64,000 nucleotides of DNA from DASCNA01 sp036011305 (GTDB lineage Bacteria; Verrucomicrobiota; Lentisphaeria; Victivallales; GWF2-38-69): contig DASCNA010000041.1 in assembly GCA_036011305.1 (NCBI GenBank), forward strand, positions 1 to 64,000. The letters run 5' to 3'. The position numbers and the translations under genes were made by a program. Below the pieces are notes generated by a model. That model saw only the letters and a program-made list of their open reading frames with translations. It was not told the origin of the DNA and did not search any database. Below, one piece after another: positions 8,400 to 16,891 of the stretch; position 1 is the first letter of the stretch, and the number at the start of each line of letters is the position of its first letter.

Positions 8400-9917
8400 T
8401 TATCTATGGGATAAATTTTTATTTTTATTCTTCCATACTGATTCAGGGCTCATCATGCTGGCTTTTGCCTGGACCTGCATTTCAGTATCAATTTGGAAGT
8501 TTCCGTTTGTAACAACAACATCACCTATACTTAAACCGCTTTTAACTTCAAAATATTTATCATTCTTGTGCCCTAATTCAACTTGTACTCCTTCATAAAT
8601 ACCAGGAGATTTTTGAAGATATACAACAGATCGTTTCCCGGTAAGCAATGGTGCAGTAGTTGGTATCACTACAACACCAAATTTATTTTTTTCTAAGTAT
8701 TCCTGTTCTTTTTTATCTATTTTCTGAACTATCCCGCCATCTAGAGGCACACTTGTAAGCTGATTGCTTAATTTTCTTGTAACTTCAACCTGTGTCTCTG
8801 CTTTTTTCCCTGAAGGTTTATAGTTTACATATTTATTTTTACCAATTACTTTTACATAAACTTTTGCACTGGCATACATCCCTGGTTTTAACTTCATTTG
8901 AGGATTCTCAACATCAGCCCTCACAAATATTGTTCTTGTATCTGTATAAAGATATGGTGAAATAAATGATATTTTCCCTATAAAAGTTTCACCGGGATAT
9001 GACTTAACATTGAATTCAACTCTCTGACCAAGTTTTAATAAAGCAATATTTGATTCCCACGCATCAAGCCTAAGCCATAAATGAGACAAGTCAGCAACAG
9101 TGTAAAGATTTGAACCAAGAGAAAAATACTGTCCATCAAAATAGTTTTGTTCTGTTACAATACCTGAGAAAGGAGAATATAAAGTTACATGCTGAGAAAC
9201 AGTACCGCGTTTAACCATTTCTTTAATTTGTTTTTCTGTCAATTTCCAGCTTTTCATTTTTGCTATAACTGAATCAAGATACTGTTTAGAATTTACAGTA
9301 CCATTCCTAGCCTCTTTTACAGCTTGAAACAGTTCTCTTTGCAACACTATCAGATCAGGACTCCATATTTCAGCAACTGCTTCATCTTTTTTTATAGGTA
9401 TACCTTCATAATTAACATACAGTTTATCTATCCTTCCTGAAAAATATGCTGGGAATCTATAAATTTTTCGTTCATCATAGTTCAGTTCTCCTGCAAGATA
9501 TATTGGGAAATACATTATTTTTCTTTGAACAACAAAAGTCTCTACTTCCAATCTTTTTACATCTTCAGGCGTAAGCATTAATGTATACATATCACCCTTA
9601 GACGGTGTACTATGCATTCCCATCATCATTCCCCCCATATTTTCTGACGATGAATGCTCCTTTTTCTTCATTTTTTTCTTTAAGTCTTTATTATGCTGTT
9701 TTTTTACTGGTTTACTTATATATTTTTTATTGTTGTTAGGATTTTTTTTGGGGATAACAGCATCTGATTTAATATCATTCAGCCTCTCTGGACTGACATA
9801 TACATTTGTACGTATCATATCTGTTTGTTTTATTCTGTCTGTTGAATCAAAAAAAACAAAAACTGCTAATATAATAATACAAAATATGATAAAAATTATA
9901 TATGATGTTATTTTCAC
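8400..9917 (-). CDS. cusB: Periplasmic adaptor of the heavy-metal RND system, CusB type
   Basis: The membrane-fusion protein joins the CusA-type pump to the outer-membrane channel. An N-terminal membrane anchor (about residues 5-24) is followed by a Lys/Asn-rich linker and a Met/His-rich stretch (MGGMMMGMHS, about 95-104), which resembles the metal-binding N-terminal region of CusB. The four-part adaptor fold is visible: 'AGELNYDERKIYRF' beta barrel start, the short hairpin with LQRELFQAVKEA, the lipoyl half 'SPFSGIVTEQNYFDG', and the C-terminal membrane-proximal part ending 'SGLSIGDVVVTNGNFQID'. The start is GTG with GAGAGGA five bases upstream. Gene order with cusC and cusA supports a single operon. 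Confidence 0.9.
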   Translation of the reverse strand: MKITSYIIFIIFCIIILAVFVFFDSTDRIKQTDMIRTNVYVSPERLNDIKSDAVIPKKNPNNNKKYISKPVKKQHNKDLKKKMKKKEHSSSENMGGMMMGMHSTPSKGDMYTLMLTPEDVKRLEVETFVVQRKIMYFPIYLAGELNYDERKIYRFPAYFSGRIDKLYVNYEGIPIKKDEAVAEIWSPDLIVLQRELFQAVKEARNGTVNSKQYLDSVIAKMKSWKLTEKQIKEMVKRGTVSQHVTLYSPFSGIVTEQNYFDGQYFSLGSNLYTVADLSHLWLRLDAWESNIALLKLGQRVEFNVKSYPGETFIGKISFISPYLYTDTRTIFVRADVENPQMKLKPGMYASAKVYVKVIGKNKYVNYKPSGKKAETQVEVTRKLSNQLTSVPLDGGIVQKIDKKEQEYLEKNKFGVVVIPTTAPLLTGKRSVVYLQKSPGIYEGVQVELGHKNDKYFEVKSGLSIGDVVVTNGNFQIDTEMQVQAKASMMSPESVWKNKNKNLSHR

Positions 9918-9966
9918 TTTATCCTCTCAGTTGATAAATTAATTTTTAGTTTAGATTTAAAATAAA

Positions 9967-11394
9967 CTATCTGCTTGCAACCTCTCTTTTCATTTCAATA
10001 TCTTCAGGCCCGATAAGCTCAGCAATTTTTGCAATTGCGATGCTATAATTCATTATATATAATGCATATTTAAGCTCAAAATCCAATAATTCACGATATG
10101 CATCAATAAAGGTATTATAATCACTCTGCCCTGTATCAAATGACTCTCTGGTCAATTCCAATGCTTTGGTGGCTTTGGGAATTAAAGAATCTTTATATAA
10201 CATCATCTTTCCCCATGCATCTTTTTCATTATATATGGCAGAATGTAAATTTGAGAGTAATAAATTCTGCTTGTCTTCTTTACTTCTCAAATATTTTTGT
10301 TTATTTGCTTTTGCTTCTCTTCTCTCTGCATTATATTTAGTAAAATATATTGGAAGATTCATACCTACAGTAATAATTAAGGGATCCTGATTAAACTGAG
10401 CAGCATTATGTATTGTGGTAAGGTCTACGCCTACAGTTAAATCTGGTATATATCTTCTCAACGCAATCCCTATTTTGTCATTTTCTGCATCTGCAAGAAA
10501 CCCTAATGATTTCAATTCAGGATTTCTTCTGATAACTAAATCAATTAACTCACTTTGAGTATAATTCTGTTCAGGTAATTCGACTTCTTTGGGAAACGGT
10601 ATTTTATCTGTGGTATTTCTACCTAAAGCATAATTAAACTGTGCACGTATGGGGGGTATGAATTCCTTTAAGGTTTCCAAACTATTCTTGTAAAGTTCAT
10701 CCTCTATTTCCAGTTTAAGAATATTTGTGTATGGATAAACAGTAGTTTCATATCTGGTTTTAGAAAAACGTACTGTATCATTTAAATATTTTAGATTTCT
10801 TGTAACTATTTCTATAGATTTACCTAAGTACCAATAATTATAATAAGCCTTTTTCACGGAATAAATAACATTTAAAACTTCAGCTTCGAAATTCTGCCTT
10901 TCAGCTTCAGCTATTCTAAATGCAGCTGACCCCTGCAATGCTAATGTGCCGTACCATGGGAAAGTTTGACTTAATGAAAAATAGTTTTCTAAAGGACCTT
11001 CTAGTGTATGAAGCGCTTGAATATAATATCCATATCTAAAGTTTGGGTCAGGCATAGCTTTGACCTGAGGTATAACTTCTAATGCTGCTTTCCATTTATA
11101 AAATGCAGATTCAAGAGCAGGATTGTTTTTTAAAGCAAAAAATACATAATTCTTTAATGCGGTATCTTTATTTAGTTTAGGGGGCGGGTTACTTGGTTTA
11201 TCTTCATCTTCTTCTTTTTCTTCAGTATAGAAAGTAGCCTTTATCTCTTTTGCCTTTTTTAAAGCTTCACTCTCTCCAGGTGTTGAACAATTAGTAAAAA
11301 GAATCAAAAAAAACAGACAAAGAAATATATTAATATGTTTTTTATCTAGTAGTAGAATAGTGTTAAACTTAAACATTAAAGTAGATATCATCAA
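9967..11394 (-). CDS. cusC: Outer-membrane efflux lipoprotein, TolC/CusC type
   Basis: This is the outer-membrane channel of the tripartite metal efflux system. A hydrophobic signal ends in a lipobox (LFTNC), so the mature protein should be lipidated at that cysteine. The rest shows the repeated outer-membrane efflux protein pattern: 'NPALESAFYKWKAA' and 'NPELKSLGFLADAENDKIGIALRRYIPDLTVG', each starting one structural repeat, with long alpha-helical stretches between. It is 475 residues, normal for the family. The exact start is uncertain: Met1, Met2 and Met7 are all possible and none has a clear Shine-Dalgarno sequence; the signal is complete from any of them. It is the first gene of the operon, 49 bases before cusB. 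Confidence 0.88.
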   Translation of the reverse strand: MMISTLMFKFNTILLLDKKHINIFLCLFFLILFTNCSTPGESEALKKAKEIKATFYTEEKEEDEDKPSNPPPKLNKDTALKNYVFFALKNNPALESAFYKWKAALEVIPQVKAMPDPNFRYGYYIQALHTLEGPLENYFSLSQTFPWYGTLALQGSAAFRIAEAERQNFEAEVLNVIYSVKKAYYNYWYLGKSIEIVTRNLKYLNDTVRFSKTRYETTVYPYTNILKLEIEDELYKNSLETLKEFIPPIRAQFNYALGRNTTDKIPFPKEVELPEQNYTQSELIDLVIRRNPELKSLGFLADAENDKIGIALRRYIPDLTVGVDLTTIHNAAQFNQDPLIITVGMNLPIYFTKYNAERREAKANKQKYLRSKEDKQNLLLSNLHSAIYNEKDAWGKMMLYKDSLIPKATKALELTRESFDTGQSDYNTFIDAYRELLDFELKYALYIMNYSIAIAKIAELIGPEDIEMKREVASR

Positions 11395-11416
11395 AAAATA
11401 TTTAAAAATTAATCCT

Positions 11417-11481
11417 ATATTACAATATAATATCAGGAAATCATAAATATTACTATAATTAGAATATCAAGATTGTAATAT
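11417..11481. promoter_or_regulatory. Spaced inverted repeat upstream of the cus operon
   Basis: The arms ATATTACAAT (11417-11426) and ATTGTAATAT (11472-11481) are perfect 10-bp inverted copies 45 bases apart in the region before cusC. A second, tighter inverted repeat (ATACATCA and TGATGTAT, 11558-11579) lies further up. Either could be an operator for a metal-responsive regulator; no such regulator is adjacent, and in AT-rich DNA chance is a real alternative. Confidence 0.3.
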
Positions 11482-11652
11482 TACCTCTTTTAATGAATGC
11501 TTTTTTTATATGCTCCAATGCTTCAACACAGTATAAATGAGACTCTTAAATTGCTTGATACATCATAATTCTGATGTATATTATAACAGTTAAGTTGATA
11601 TTATCTTAATTTTTTATATTTACTATCTATACAGCAAAAGGAGGGAATGAAA

Positions 11653-11763
11653 ATGTCAGGAGCAGGCAAAGGGGATAAACCTAGAAAAGTTGATTTTAAA
11701 AAATACGGTGATAATTTTGACCGCATTTTTGGAAAAAGTAAAAAAAAAGAAATAAAAAAATAA
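11653..11763 (+). CDS. Conserved small protein, 36 residues, with KGDxxR and FDRIFGK motifs
   Basis: The translation begins MSGAGKGDKPRKVDF and ends in a lysine-rich tail; its core contains 'KKYGDNFDRIFGK'. Short proteins with a KGDxxRP segment followed by a Y-x-x-x-W/F-D/E-R-I-F-G-K segment are, from memory, frequent unannotated small proteins in bacteria and phages, with no assigned function. The start is set by a strong Shine-Dalgarno (AGGAGG, 11639-11644) eight bases before ATG 11653; the earlier in-frame ATG at 11647 is too close to it. A good terminator begins 22 bases after the stop, so this is a self-contained single-gene unit between the divergent cus operon and the walJ-like gene. 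It is highly basic (many lysines), so nucleic acid or ribosome binding is possible but not shown. Confidence 0.75.
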   Translation: MSGAGKGDKPRKVDFKKYGDNFDRIFGKSKKKEIKK

Positions 11764-11784
11764 AACATACTTCATAATACTGCA

Positions 11785-11817
11785 TCCTATTGATAATATT
11801 TATCAATAGGATTTTTT
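11785..11817 (+). terminator. Rho-independent terminator after the 36-residue protein
   Basis: A perfect 11-bp stem (TCCTATTGATA with TATCAATAGGA), a five-base loop and a run of six T. It closes the small gene as its own transcription unit. Confidence 0.85.
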
Positions 11818-11910
11818 AATTTTACGAACTATTGTGTATGAAATGTATTTGCAGAATAATATTAACTCTAATTAGATTATATTTAAATATTTATTGGTTG
11901 TTTTTTGAAT

Positions 11911-12693
11911 ATGGAAATAAATATTACGGTACTGGGCAGTGGAAGTTCAGGCAACTCAGTGCTTATTACATATGGAGATTTCGGATTTCTTATTGATGCC
12001 GGATTCAGCAGAAAAGAACTTTTTGCAAGACTTGACCAATGCTCTATTTCTCCTGAAATAATTAAAGCAATTATTATTACACATGAACATGGTGACCATG
12101 TTAAAGGTGCCAGAGTAATAGCTGATACACTGGATATACCTACCTTTGCAACTTATTTTACAAGTGAATATTTATTTAACAGAAACAAAATTGGTAAAAA
12201 AAGAAATATTTTCCAATCAGGCTCCTCGTTTAAATTATCTGATTTTTTAATAAAACCCTTCAGTATTTCACATGATGCCATAGACCCTGTCGGATTTGTA
12301 ATCTCTATAAAAAATACAAGTATTGGCTATGCCATGGACTTAGGTTATCTTGATACATTATCCAAATGCCGTTTAAAAGGCTGTAATACTTTAATCCTGG
12401 AAACTAACCATGACGTAAAGCTTTTAAGTAATTCAAATAGACCTTTTCACCTGAAAAGACGTATATTAAGCAATAGGGGACATTTAAGTAATGATGTTTC
12501 AATTAATGCTCTTGAAGAACTTATAACTGAAGAAACAGACAAAGTTCTATTGGGGCACATCAGTAGTGAATGTAATAATACTGAGCTTGTCCGAACCATG
12601 GCAGAAGCTAAATTATCAAATATTAAACGTAAAGATATAGATTTATCACTAATGAAACAAAATAAACCTTTACAGCCAATTTTAATTGGTTAA
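11911..12693 (+). CDS. Metallo-beta-lactamase fold hydrolase, WalJ/YycJ-like
   Basis: The protein belongs to the metallo-beta-lactamase superfamily, with the metal motif HEHGDH and a later 'AMDLGYL' segment. The N-terminus 'ITVLGSGSSGNSVLI' is typical of the YycJ/WalJ group, which is linked in Gram-positives to WalKR signalling and in others to DNA repair; the role here is not known. At about 260 residues it has the usual length. I chose ATG 11911; a TTG two codons earlier is also in frame, and neither has a clear ribosome-binding site. It stands upstream of the kinase-like gene on the same strand with a 59-base gap, an arrangement reminiscent of walK and walJ, but the kinase here is degenerate. 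Confidence 0.88.
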   Translation: MEINITVLGSGSSGNSVLITYGDFGFLIDAGFSRKELFARLDQCSISPEIIKAIIITHEHGDHVKGARVIADTLDIPTFATYFTSEYLFNRNKIGKKRNIFQSGSSFKLSDFLIKPFSISHDAIDPVGFVISIKNTSIGYAMDLGYLDTLSKCRLKGCNTLILETNHDVKLLSNSNRPFHLKRRILSNRGHLSNDVSINALEELITEETDKVLLGHISSECNNTELVRTMAEAKLSNIKRKDIDLSLMKQNKPLQPILIG

Positions 12694-12752
12694 TTCTGTT
12701 ATTCAGTTTATTTTAATGAAAATTATTTATTAAATTTTAGAAATGATCAACA

Positions 12753-13934
12753 ATGCAGCTTTTTAGGAAAATTATATCTCAAAGTTCTATAGTAGCAGTG
12801 TTTCTACTCTTAATTCCACTAATATTTATTTCAATTAGAATATATCATACTATTGCTTTCCTAACAGATTACAAAAGCATAGAGGTGATAATATCAAAAA
12901 CATTAATTTTAGCTGTACTTATAGGTTTCTCCTACGCTATATCCATGACTGTCTTAATAATAGTCATTTATCTTCTCATGAGAAAATATATCGGGCCAAT
13001 GAAAAAGGTACTCCATGCTTCAAAACAGTTGGCATCTGGAAATATGCCTAAAAAGCTTAAAGTTACATATAAAGATGAAGTCGGAGAACTTGCCAGATCA
13101 ACAAACAACATCAGAGATAGGATACAGTATTCTTCAGTTAAATTAACAAGCAGTCACCAACGCGAATTGAAATCGAAAATCGATGCAGAAAAAGCCAATT
13201 CTCAGAAAAGAAATTTTCTATATAAAGCCTCAAAAGAACTCAGAACACCTTTAACACCTATTTTAAGTTATTCCAATTTAATAATAGCTAAAATTAACGA
13301 AGGAGATTACGACAAAGATCTAGATAGAAAAATAAGAATTATCAGAGATTGCGCTGATAACCTTTTGAGCATAATTTCTAATATTGATGAAGTTTCCAGG
13401 TTTCATAAAGAAGATACTGCATTGAATAAATCAAGTTTCGACACAGTTAGTTTTATTGATGAACTCATAAAGTTACATCACTTTTCCGCTGAATATAATT
13501 CAATAAAATTAAAATGTATTTATCAGGAAGGTTTTCCAAAAGTGCTATACACTGACAAAGAAATTCTATTTCATATTCTGAGTAATATTCTAGCCTATAC
13601 AGTACAGTATTCTATAAAGAAATCAGACATCAGGCTGACAGTTGAAACAATCGATTACAATAATATTTTATTTACGATAGAGGACAGTACTGCCGGTACT
13701 CAGGCTGATATAATAAGCCATATATTTGAATTATCTTCAAACAGAATGATGGTAGCTGCGCATTATCTGAGCAATGCAAAGCTGTTTGGTATATTAAGTG
13801 CAATTGCCAACGCAGAATTAATAGGAGGAGAACTTGTTGCCGAAACAGTAAAAAATAAAGGCACTGCTTTTAAGTTAAATATTAAAAATATTCCGTATCA
13901 AAATAATATTACTTCACAAATGTTCAATACATAA
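12753..13934 (+). CDS. Histidine-kinase-like membrane protein lacking the phospho-acceptor histidine (pseudokinase)
   Basis: Two membrane segments (about residues 11-34 and 50-76) frame a short outer loop, followed by a HAMP domain (about 77-130). A HisKA-like helix follows, but the usual SHELRTPL reads SKELRTPL, so the phospho-acceptor position is K161. The ATPase half is also altered: the N box reads LSNILAYTVQYS, the G1 box EDSTAGT (about 310-316) lacks the DxGxG pattern, and the G2 box (about 339-349) lacks GxGLG. The end still fits the fold (ELIGGELVAETVKNKGTAF). The frame is open throughout, and the fold seems kept, so it is more likely a scaffold or sensor than a decayed gene. No response regulator is adjacent. 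Function is not known. Confidence 0.85.
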   Translation: MQLFRKIISQSSIVAVFLLLIPLIFISIRIYHTIAFLTDYKSIEVIISKTLILAVLIGFSYAISMTVLIIVIYLLMRKYIGPMKKVLHASKQLASGNMPKKLKVTYKDEVGELARSTNNIRDRIQYSSVKLTSSHQRELKSKIDAEKANSQKRNFLYKASKELRTPLTPILSYSNLIIAKINEGDYDKDLDRKIRIIRDCADNLLSIISNIDEVSRFHKEDTALNKSSFDTVSFIDELIKLHHFSAEYNSIKLKCIYQEGFPKVLYTDKEILFHILSNILAYTVQYSIKKSDIRLTVETIDYNNILFTIEDSTAGTQADIISHIFELSSNRMMVAAHYLSNAKLFGILSAIANAELIGGELVAETVKNKGTAFKLNIKNIPYQNNITSQMFNT

Positions 13935-14012
13935 TCAATACTAAAATTTTCAACAATAGCAATACCATCTTCATTAGGTATTAAGTAAATTATAAATTAG
14001 AAGGTTTTAAAT

Positions 14013-15035
14013 ATGAATAATTTTAATAAATCATTAGATATAATTCTTAAAGGTGAACACCTGACTAAAAATGAAGCCGAAGAAGCAATAAATGAAGTTA
14101 TGTGCGGTAAAGTAAGTGAGGTCATGCTTTCATCCTGGTTAACAGCGCTAAAAGTAAAAGGAGAAACATTCGAAGAAATAGCCGGATTAACAGCTTCAAT
14201 GTTGAAGTATTCAAAAAAAATTACACTAAACGATAAAAACGCTATAGATATTGTTGGAACTGGTGGTGATCAAATAGGAACTATTAATATATCAACCACT
14301 TCTGCATTTGTAGTGGCAGCAACAGGCATTATTGTAGCAAAACATGGCAATAATTCATCAACAAGTAAATCAGGTGGAGCAGATGTACTTTCTGAGCTTG
14401 GTTTCAATTTAAATCTAACTCCTGATCAGACATCTGAATGTCTAAATACATTGGGAATCAGCTTTTTATACGCAAAAAACCTACATCCTGCATTTAAATT
14501 TGCAGCACCAATAAGAAAACAATTGCCTTTTAGAACAGTTTTTAACATAGTAGGCCCCCTTATTAACCCTGCCAGAGTTAAACACATTGTAATTGGAGTA
14601 TGCGAAAAACGACTCTGCAGATTGATGGCTCAAGCAGCAAAATTAAATGGTTATTCAAGAGTGATTGTTGCACATGGAAATGATGGTTTAGATGAAATTA
14701 CTACCACCGACTTTACTCACATCTGCGAACTAAAAAATAATGAAATAAAAGAATATAAATTATATCCTGAAGAATTTGGAATTAGAAAAGCTTCAATAGA
14801 TGATATAAAAGGAAAAGGACCTGACTACAATGCACAGGTAATCAGAGATATATTCAGTGGCAAACTAACAGGCCCTAAAAAAGATATTGTTCTAATCAAC
14901 TCAGCTTCTGCAATTTTAGCTGCAAATAAAGTTAATAATTGGAAAAGCGCAATAGAGTTGGCAGATAACGCTATAAAATCAGGTGCTGCCGCTAAAAAAC
15001 TTGAAGAAGTTATACAATTTACTCAAAAATTTTAA
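14013..15035 (+). CDS. trpD: Anthranilate phosphoribosyltransferase
   Basis: TrpD joins anthranilate to phosphoribosyl pyrophosphate, the second dedicated step of tryptophan synthesis. The signature is clear: DIVGTGGDQIGTINIST (phosphate binding), then VAKHGNNSSTSKSGGADVLSELG, and 'KFAAPIRKQLPFRTVFNIVGPLINPA' shared by the family (read here in pieces). There is also the late 'HGNDGLDEITT' motif. At 340 residues it is full length. The glycine-rich loop has Q where the family often has G, a mild change. No other trp genes are in view, so the pathway is scattered. AGAAGG about ten bases before the ATG supports the start. Confidence 0.95.
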   Translation: MNNFNKSLDIILKGEHLTKNEAEEAINEVMCGKVSEVMLSSWLTALKVKGETFEEIAGLTASMLKYSKKITLNDKNAIDIVGTGGDQIGTINISTTSAFVVAATGIIVAKHGNNSSTSKSGGADVLSELGFNLNLTPDQTSECLNTLGISFLYAKNLHPAFKFAAPIRKQLPFRTVFNIVGPLINPARVKHIVIGVCEKRLCRLMAQAAKLNGYSRVIVAHGNDGLDEITTTDFTHICELKNNEIKEYKLYPEEFGIRKASIDDIKGKGPDYNAQVIRDIFSGKLTGPKKDIVLINSASAILAANKVNNWKSAIELADNAIKSGAAAKKLEEVIQFTQKF

Positions 15036-15038
15036 TTT

Positions 15039-15215
15039 TCAGGCATTAAAATAATAATCGTGTAGAGGATGAGTGTAAAGATTTACAACCGAAACAGAAT
15101 GAGTGTCTATATTTTCTTCAGGCTGATTTCCTGTTAATAAAAAATTTGCATACATTATTAAAATTAACACTATGATTAAAGCAGATAAAATAGTAATTGA
15201 ATTCAACTTATTCAT
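15039..15215 (-). CDS. Small single-span membrane protein, unknown function
   Basis: The 58-residue product from Met5 of the longer frame has one hydrophobic helix (about residues 7-27) followed by a short polar tail rich in His, Tyr and Asn. The start at 15215 is chosen because GGAG sits six bases before it; the earlier ATG at 15227 contains that site and is unlikely. It is convergent with trpD, with three bases between the two stops. I do not recognise a family. The reading frame is plausible but short; without homologues it could be spurious. Confidence 0.45.
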   Translation of the reverse strand: MNKLNSITILSALIIVLILIMYANFLLTGNQPEENIDTHSVSVVNLYTHPLHDYYFNA

Positions 15216-15569
15216 GATCATCTCCATAATTTCATTACTAAATGATCGATAATACTTTTTAATGAATAATTTTCAATTAATATTTATCAGTAATTTTTCA
15301 ACAGCCCCCAACTGTTTCTTGCATATTTAAATATTTGAAAAAATCCATTGCATTTCAATTTCTTTTATAATGGTCCGCATAGCAATCTGTTTAAATATCA
15401 CAGCTCTAATATTTTTTTAACATAAAACCAAAAATTATGTTTGATTTTGAATGCTACAGGAATATTTTAAATTATGCGGACTATGGTAAAAAGGGATTAA
15501 CCGTAAGTTCTTATTTATTGATATTTAAGTTTAATCAATATAAATAACGAAAGAAGGTGGGGGAGTAAA
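15216..15569. other. Intergenic region upstream of the sugar-binding protein gene
   Basis: No gene is visible here. It holds the promoter region of the ABC importer and two inverted repeats: a distant pair GTCCGCATA (15373-15381) and TATGCGGAC (15473-15481), and a compact pair TATTGAT and ATCAATA (15516-15540) close to the start codon. A strong G-rich ribosome-binding site (GGTGGGGGAG) precedes the ATG at 15570. Confidence 0.6.
15516..15540 (+). promoter_or_regulatory. Candidate operator before the sugar ABC importer
   Basis: TATTGAT and ATCAATA form 7-bp inverted arms with an 11-base spacer, ending 30 bases before the start codon of the first binding protein. The spacing of about two helical turns suits a dimeric repressor overlapping the promoter. 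No regulator gene is adjacent, so the binder is unknown. Confidence 0.35.
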
Positions 15570-16868
15570 ATGAAGAAAATAATTTCTTTCATTAGTGTGG
15601 TAATTATGTTAACCTTAAGTATTTCACTTTATGCGAAGGTTACACTTGCAGTTGCTATTCCGTCAAATGCGAATTCAGTAAAAACTGTTAAAGAATTATC
15701 TGCCATATATATGAAGAAGCATCCAAATGTCAAAATCAACATATTTAATCTGCCGAATAATGCAAGCGATCAATATGGGGTTTATCTTCAGACATTTCAG
15801 GCTAAATCAGGTGATATTGATGTTATGAATATTGATGGTATCTGGCCTGGAGATCTTGCTGGCAACCTTCTTAATTTAAACAAATACGGAGCAAAAAAGC
15901 TGACAGATACAATGTTCAAATCAATGGTTGCTCAGGGAGTTGTAAATGATAGACAGGTTGCATTGCCATGGTATGCAGACAGTCCGGCTCTTTATTACAG
16001 AACAGACTTATTGAAAAAATATCATTTAAAGGTCCCAAAAACATGGAATGAGCTTGCCAGAGATGCCTACATAATTCAACAGGGAGAAAGAAAATCAGGA
16101 AATCCTGATTTTGTAGGTTATGTTTGGGAAGGCAGTGCTTATGAAGGATTAACATGCTGTGCATTAGAATGGATATATTCTGATGGAGGTGGTACAATTG
16201 TGAGTAAAAATAAAAAAGTTACCTTAGACAATCCAAATGCTGTTAAAGCTATAAACATGGCTAGATCATGGATTGGTACAATTTCACCTGAAGGTGTTAC
16301 TTCTATGAAAGAAGAACAGGCCAGAAATGTTTTTGAAGGCGGAAATGCCGCATTTATGAGAAACTGGCAGTATGCTTATGTTTTATGTAACTCTAAAGAA
16401 TCAAGAATCCGTGGAAAATTCAGCATTTGCCGTTTACCTGAAGGTACAGCAGGCATTTCAGCAAACACTTCCGGACTAGAAATGATAGGCGTTAATAAAT
16501 ATACAAAACATCCTAAAATTGCAACTGATTTTGCAATTTTCCTGTGTTCAAAGGAAGCTCAGAAACTGAGAGCTCTTCAGGTAGGCTATTGTCCGACAAT
16601 AAAATCTTTGTACAAGGATAATGACCTGATAAAAAAATCTGATTATTTTAAACTATTTTACGATATTTTTATGCACGCAGTAAATCGTCCAGCTGTTCAG
16701 ACTGCTCCTAATTATAATGCTGTTTCTCATATTTTTTATAATGCAGTTTATTCAGTTCTAATAGGAAATAACAACGCCTCTTCAGCTTTGGCAGTTGCCG
16801 CACGTCAAATATCAAAAGTAACCGGATATCCTTTAGGCAAACCGGAAACTTCAAAAGCTCTTAAATAA
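15570..16868 (+). CDS. Carbohydrate ABC transporter substrate-binding protein (first copy)
   Basis: This exported protein captures a sugar in the periplasm for the permeases encoded next. The N-terminus is a signal peptide (basic KK, hydrophobic core, cleavage probably after LYA). The mature part has the family 1 binding-protein pattern, including 'LPWYADSPALYYRTDLLKKY', 'PKTWNEL' and 'GGNAAFMRNWQYAY', and 'SWIGTISPEGVTS', which I associate with trehalose/maltose binders. The substrate is therefore likely an alpha-glucoside, but this is inference. It is paralogous to the protein at 19272, with long shared segments such as GxxAYEGLTCxALEWI. The ribosome-binding site is very strong. The downstream permease starts 24 bases later. 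Confidence 0.92.
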   Translation: MKKIISFISVVIMLTLSISLYAKVTLAVAIPSNANSVKTVKELSAIYMKKHPNVKINIFNLPNNASDQYGVYLQTFQAKSGDIDVMNIDGIWPGDLAGNLLNLNKYGAKKLTDTMFKSMVAQGVVNDRQVALPWYADSPALYYRTDLLKKYHLKVPKTWNELARDAYIIQQGERKSGNPDFVGYVWEGSAYEGLTCCALEWIYSDGGGTIVSKNKKVTLDNPNAVKAINMARSWIGTISPEGVTSMKEEQARNVFEGGNAAFMRNWQYAYVLCNSKESRIRGKFSICRLPEGTAGISANTSGLEMIGVNKYTKHPKIATDFAIFLCSKEAQKLRALQVGYCPTIKSLYKDNDLIKKSDYFKLFYDIFMHAVNRPAVQTAPNYNAVSHIFYNAVYSVLIGNNNASSALAVAARQISKVTGYPLGKPETSKALK

Positions 16869-16891
16869 ATTGCATTGGTGGGAGGTTCTTC

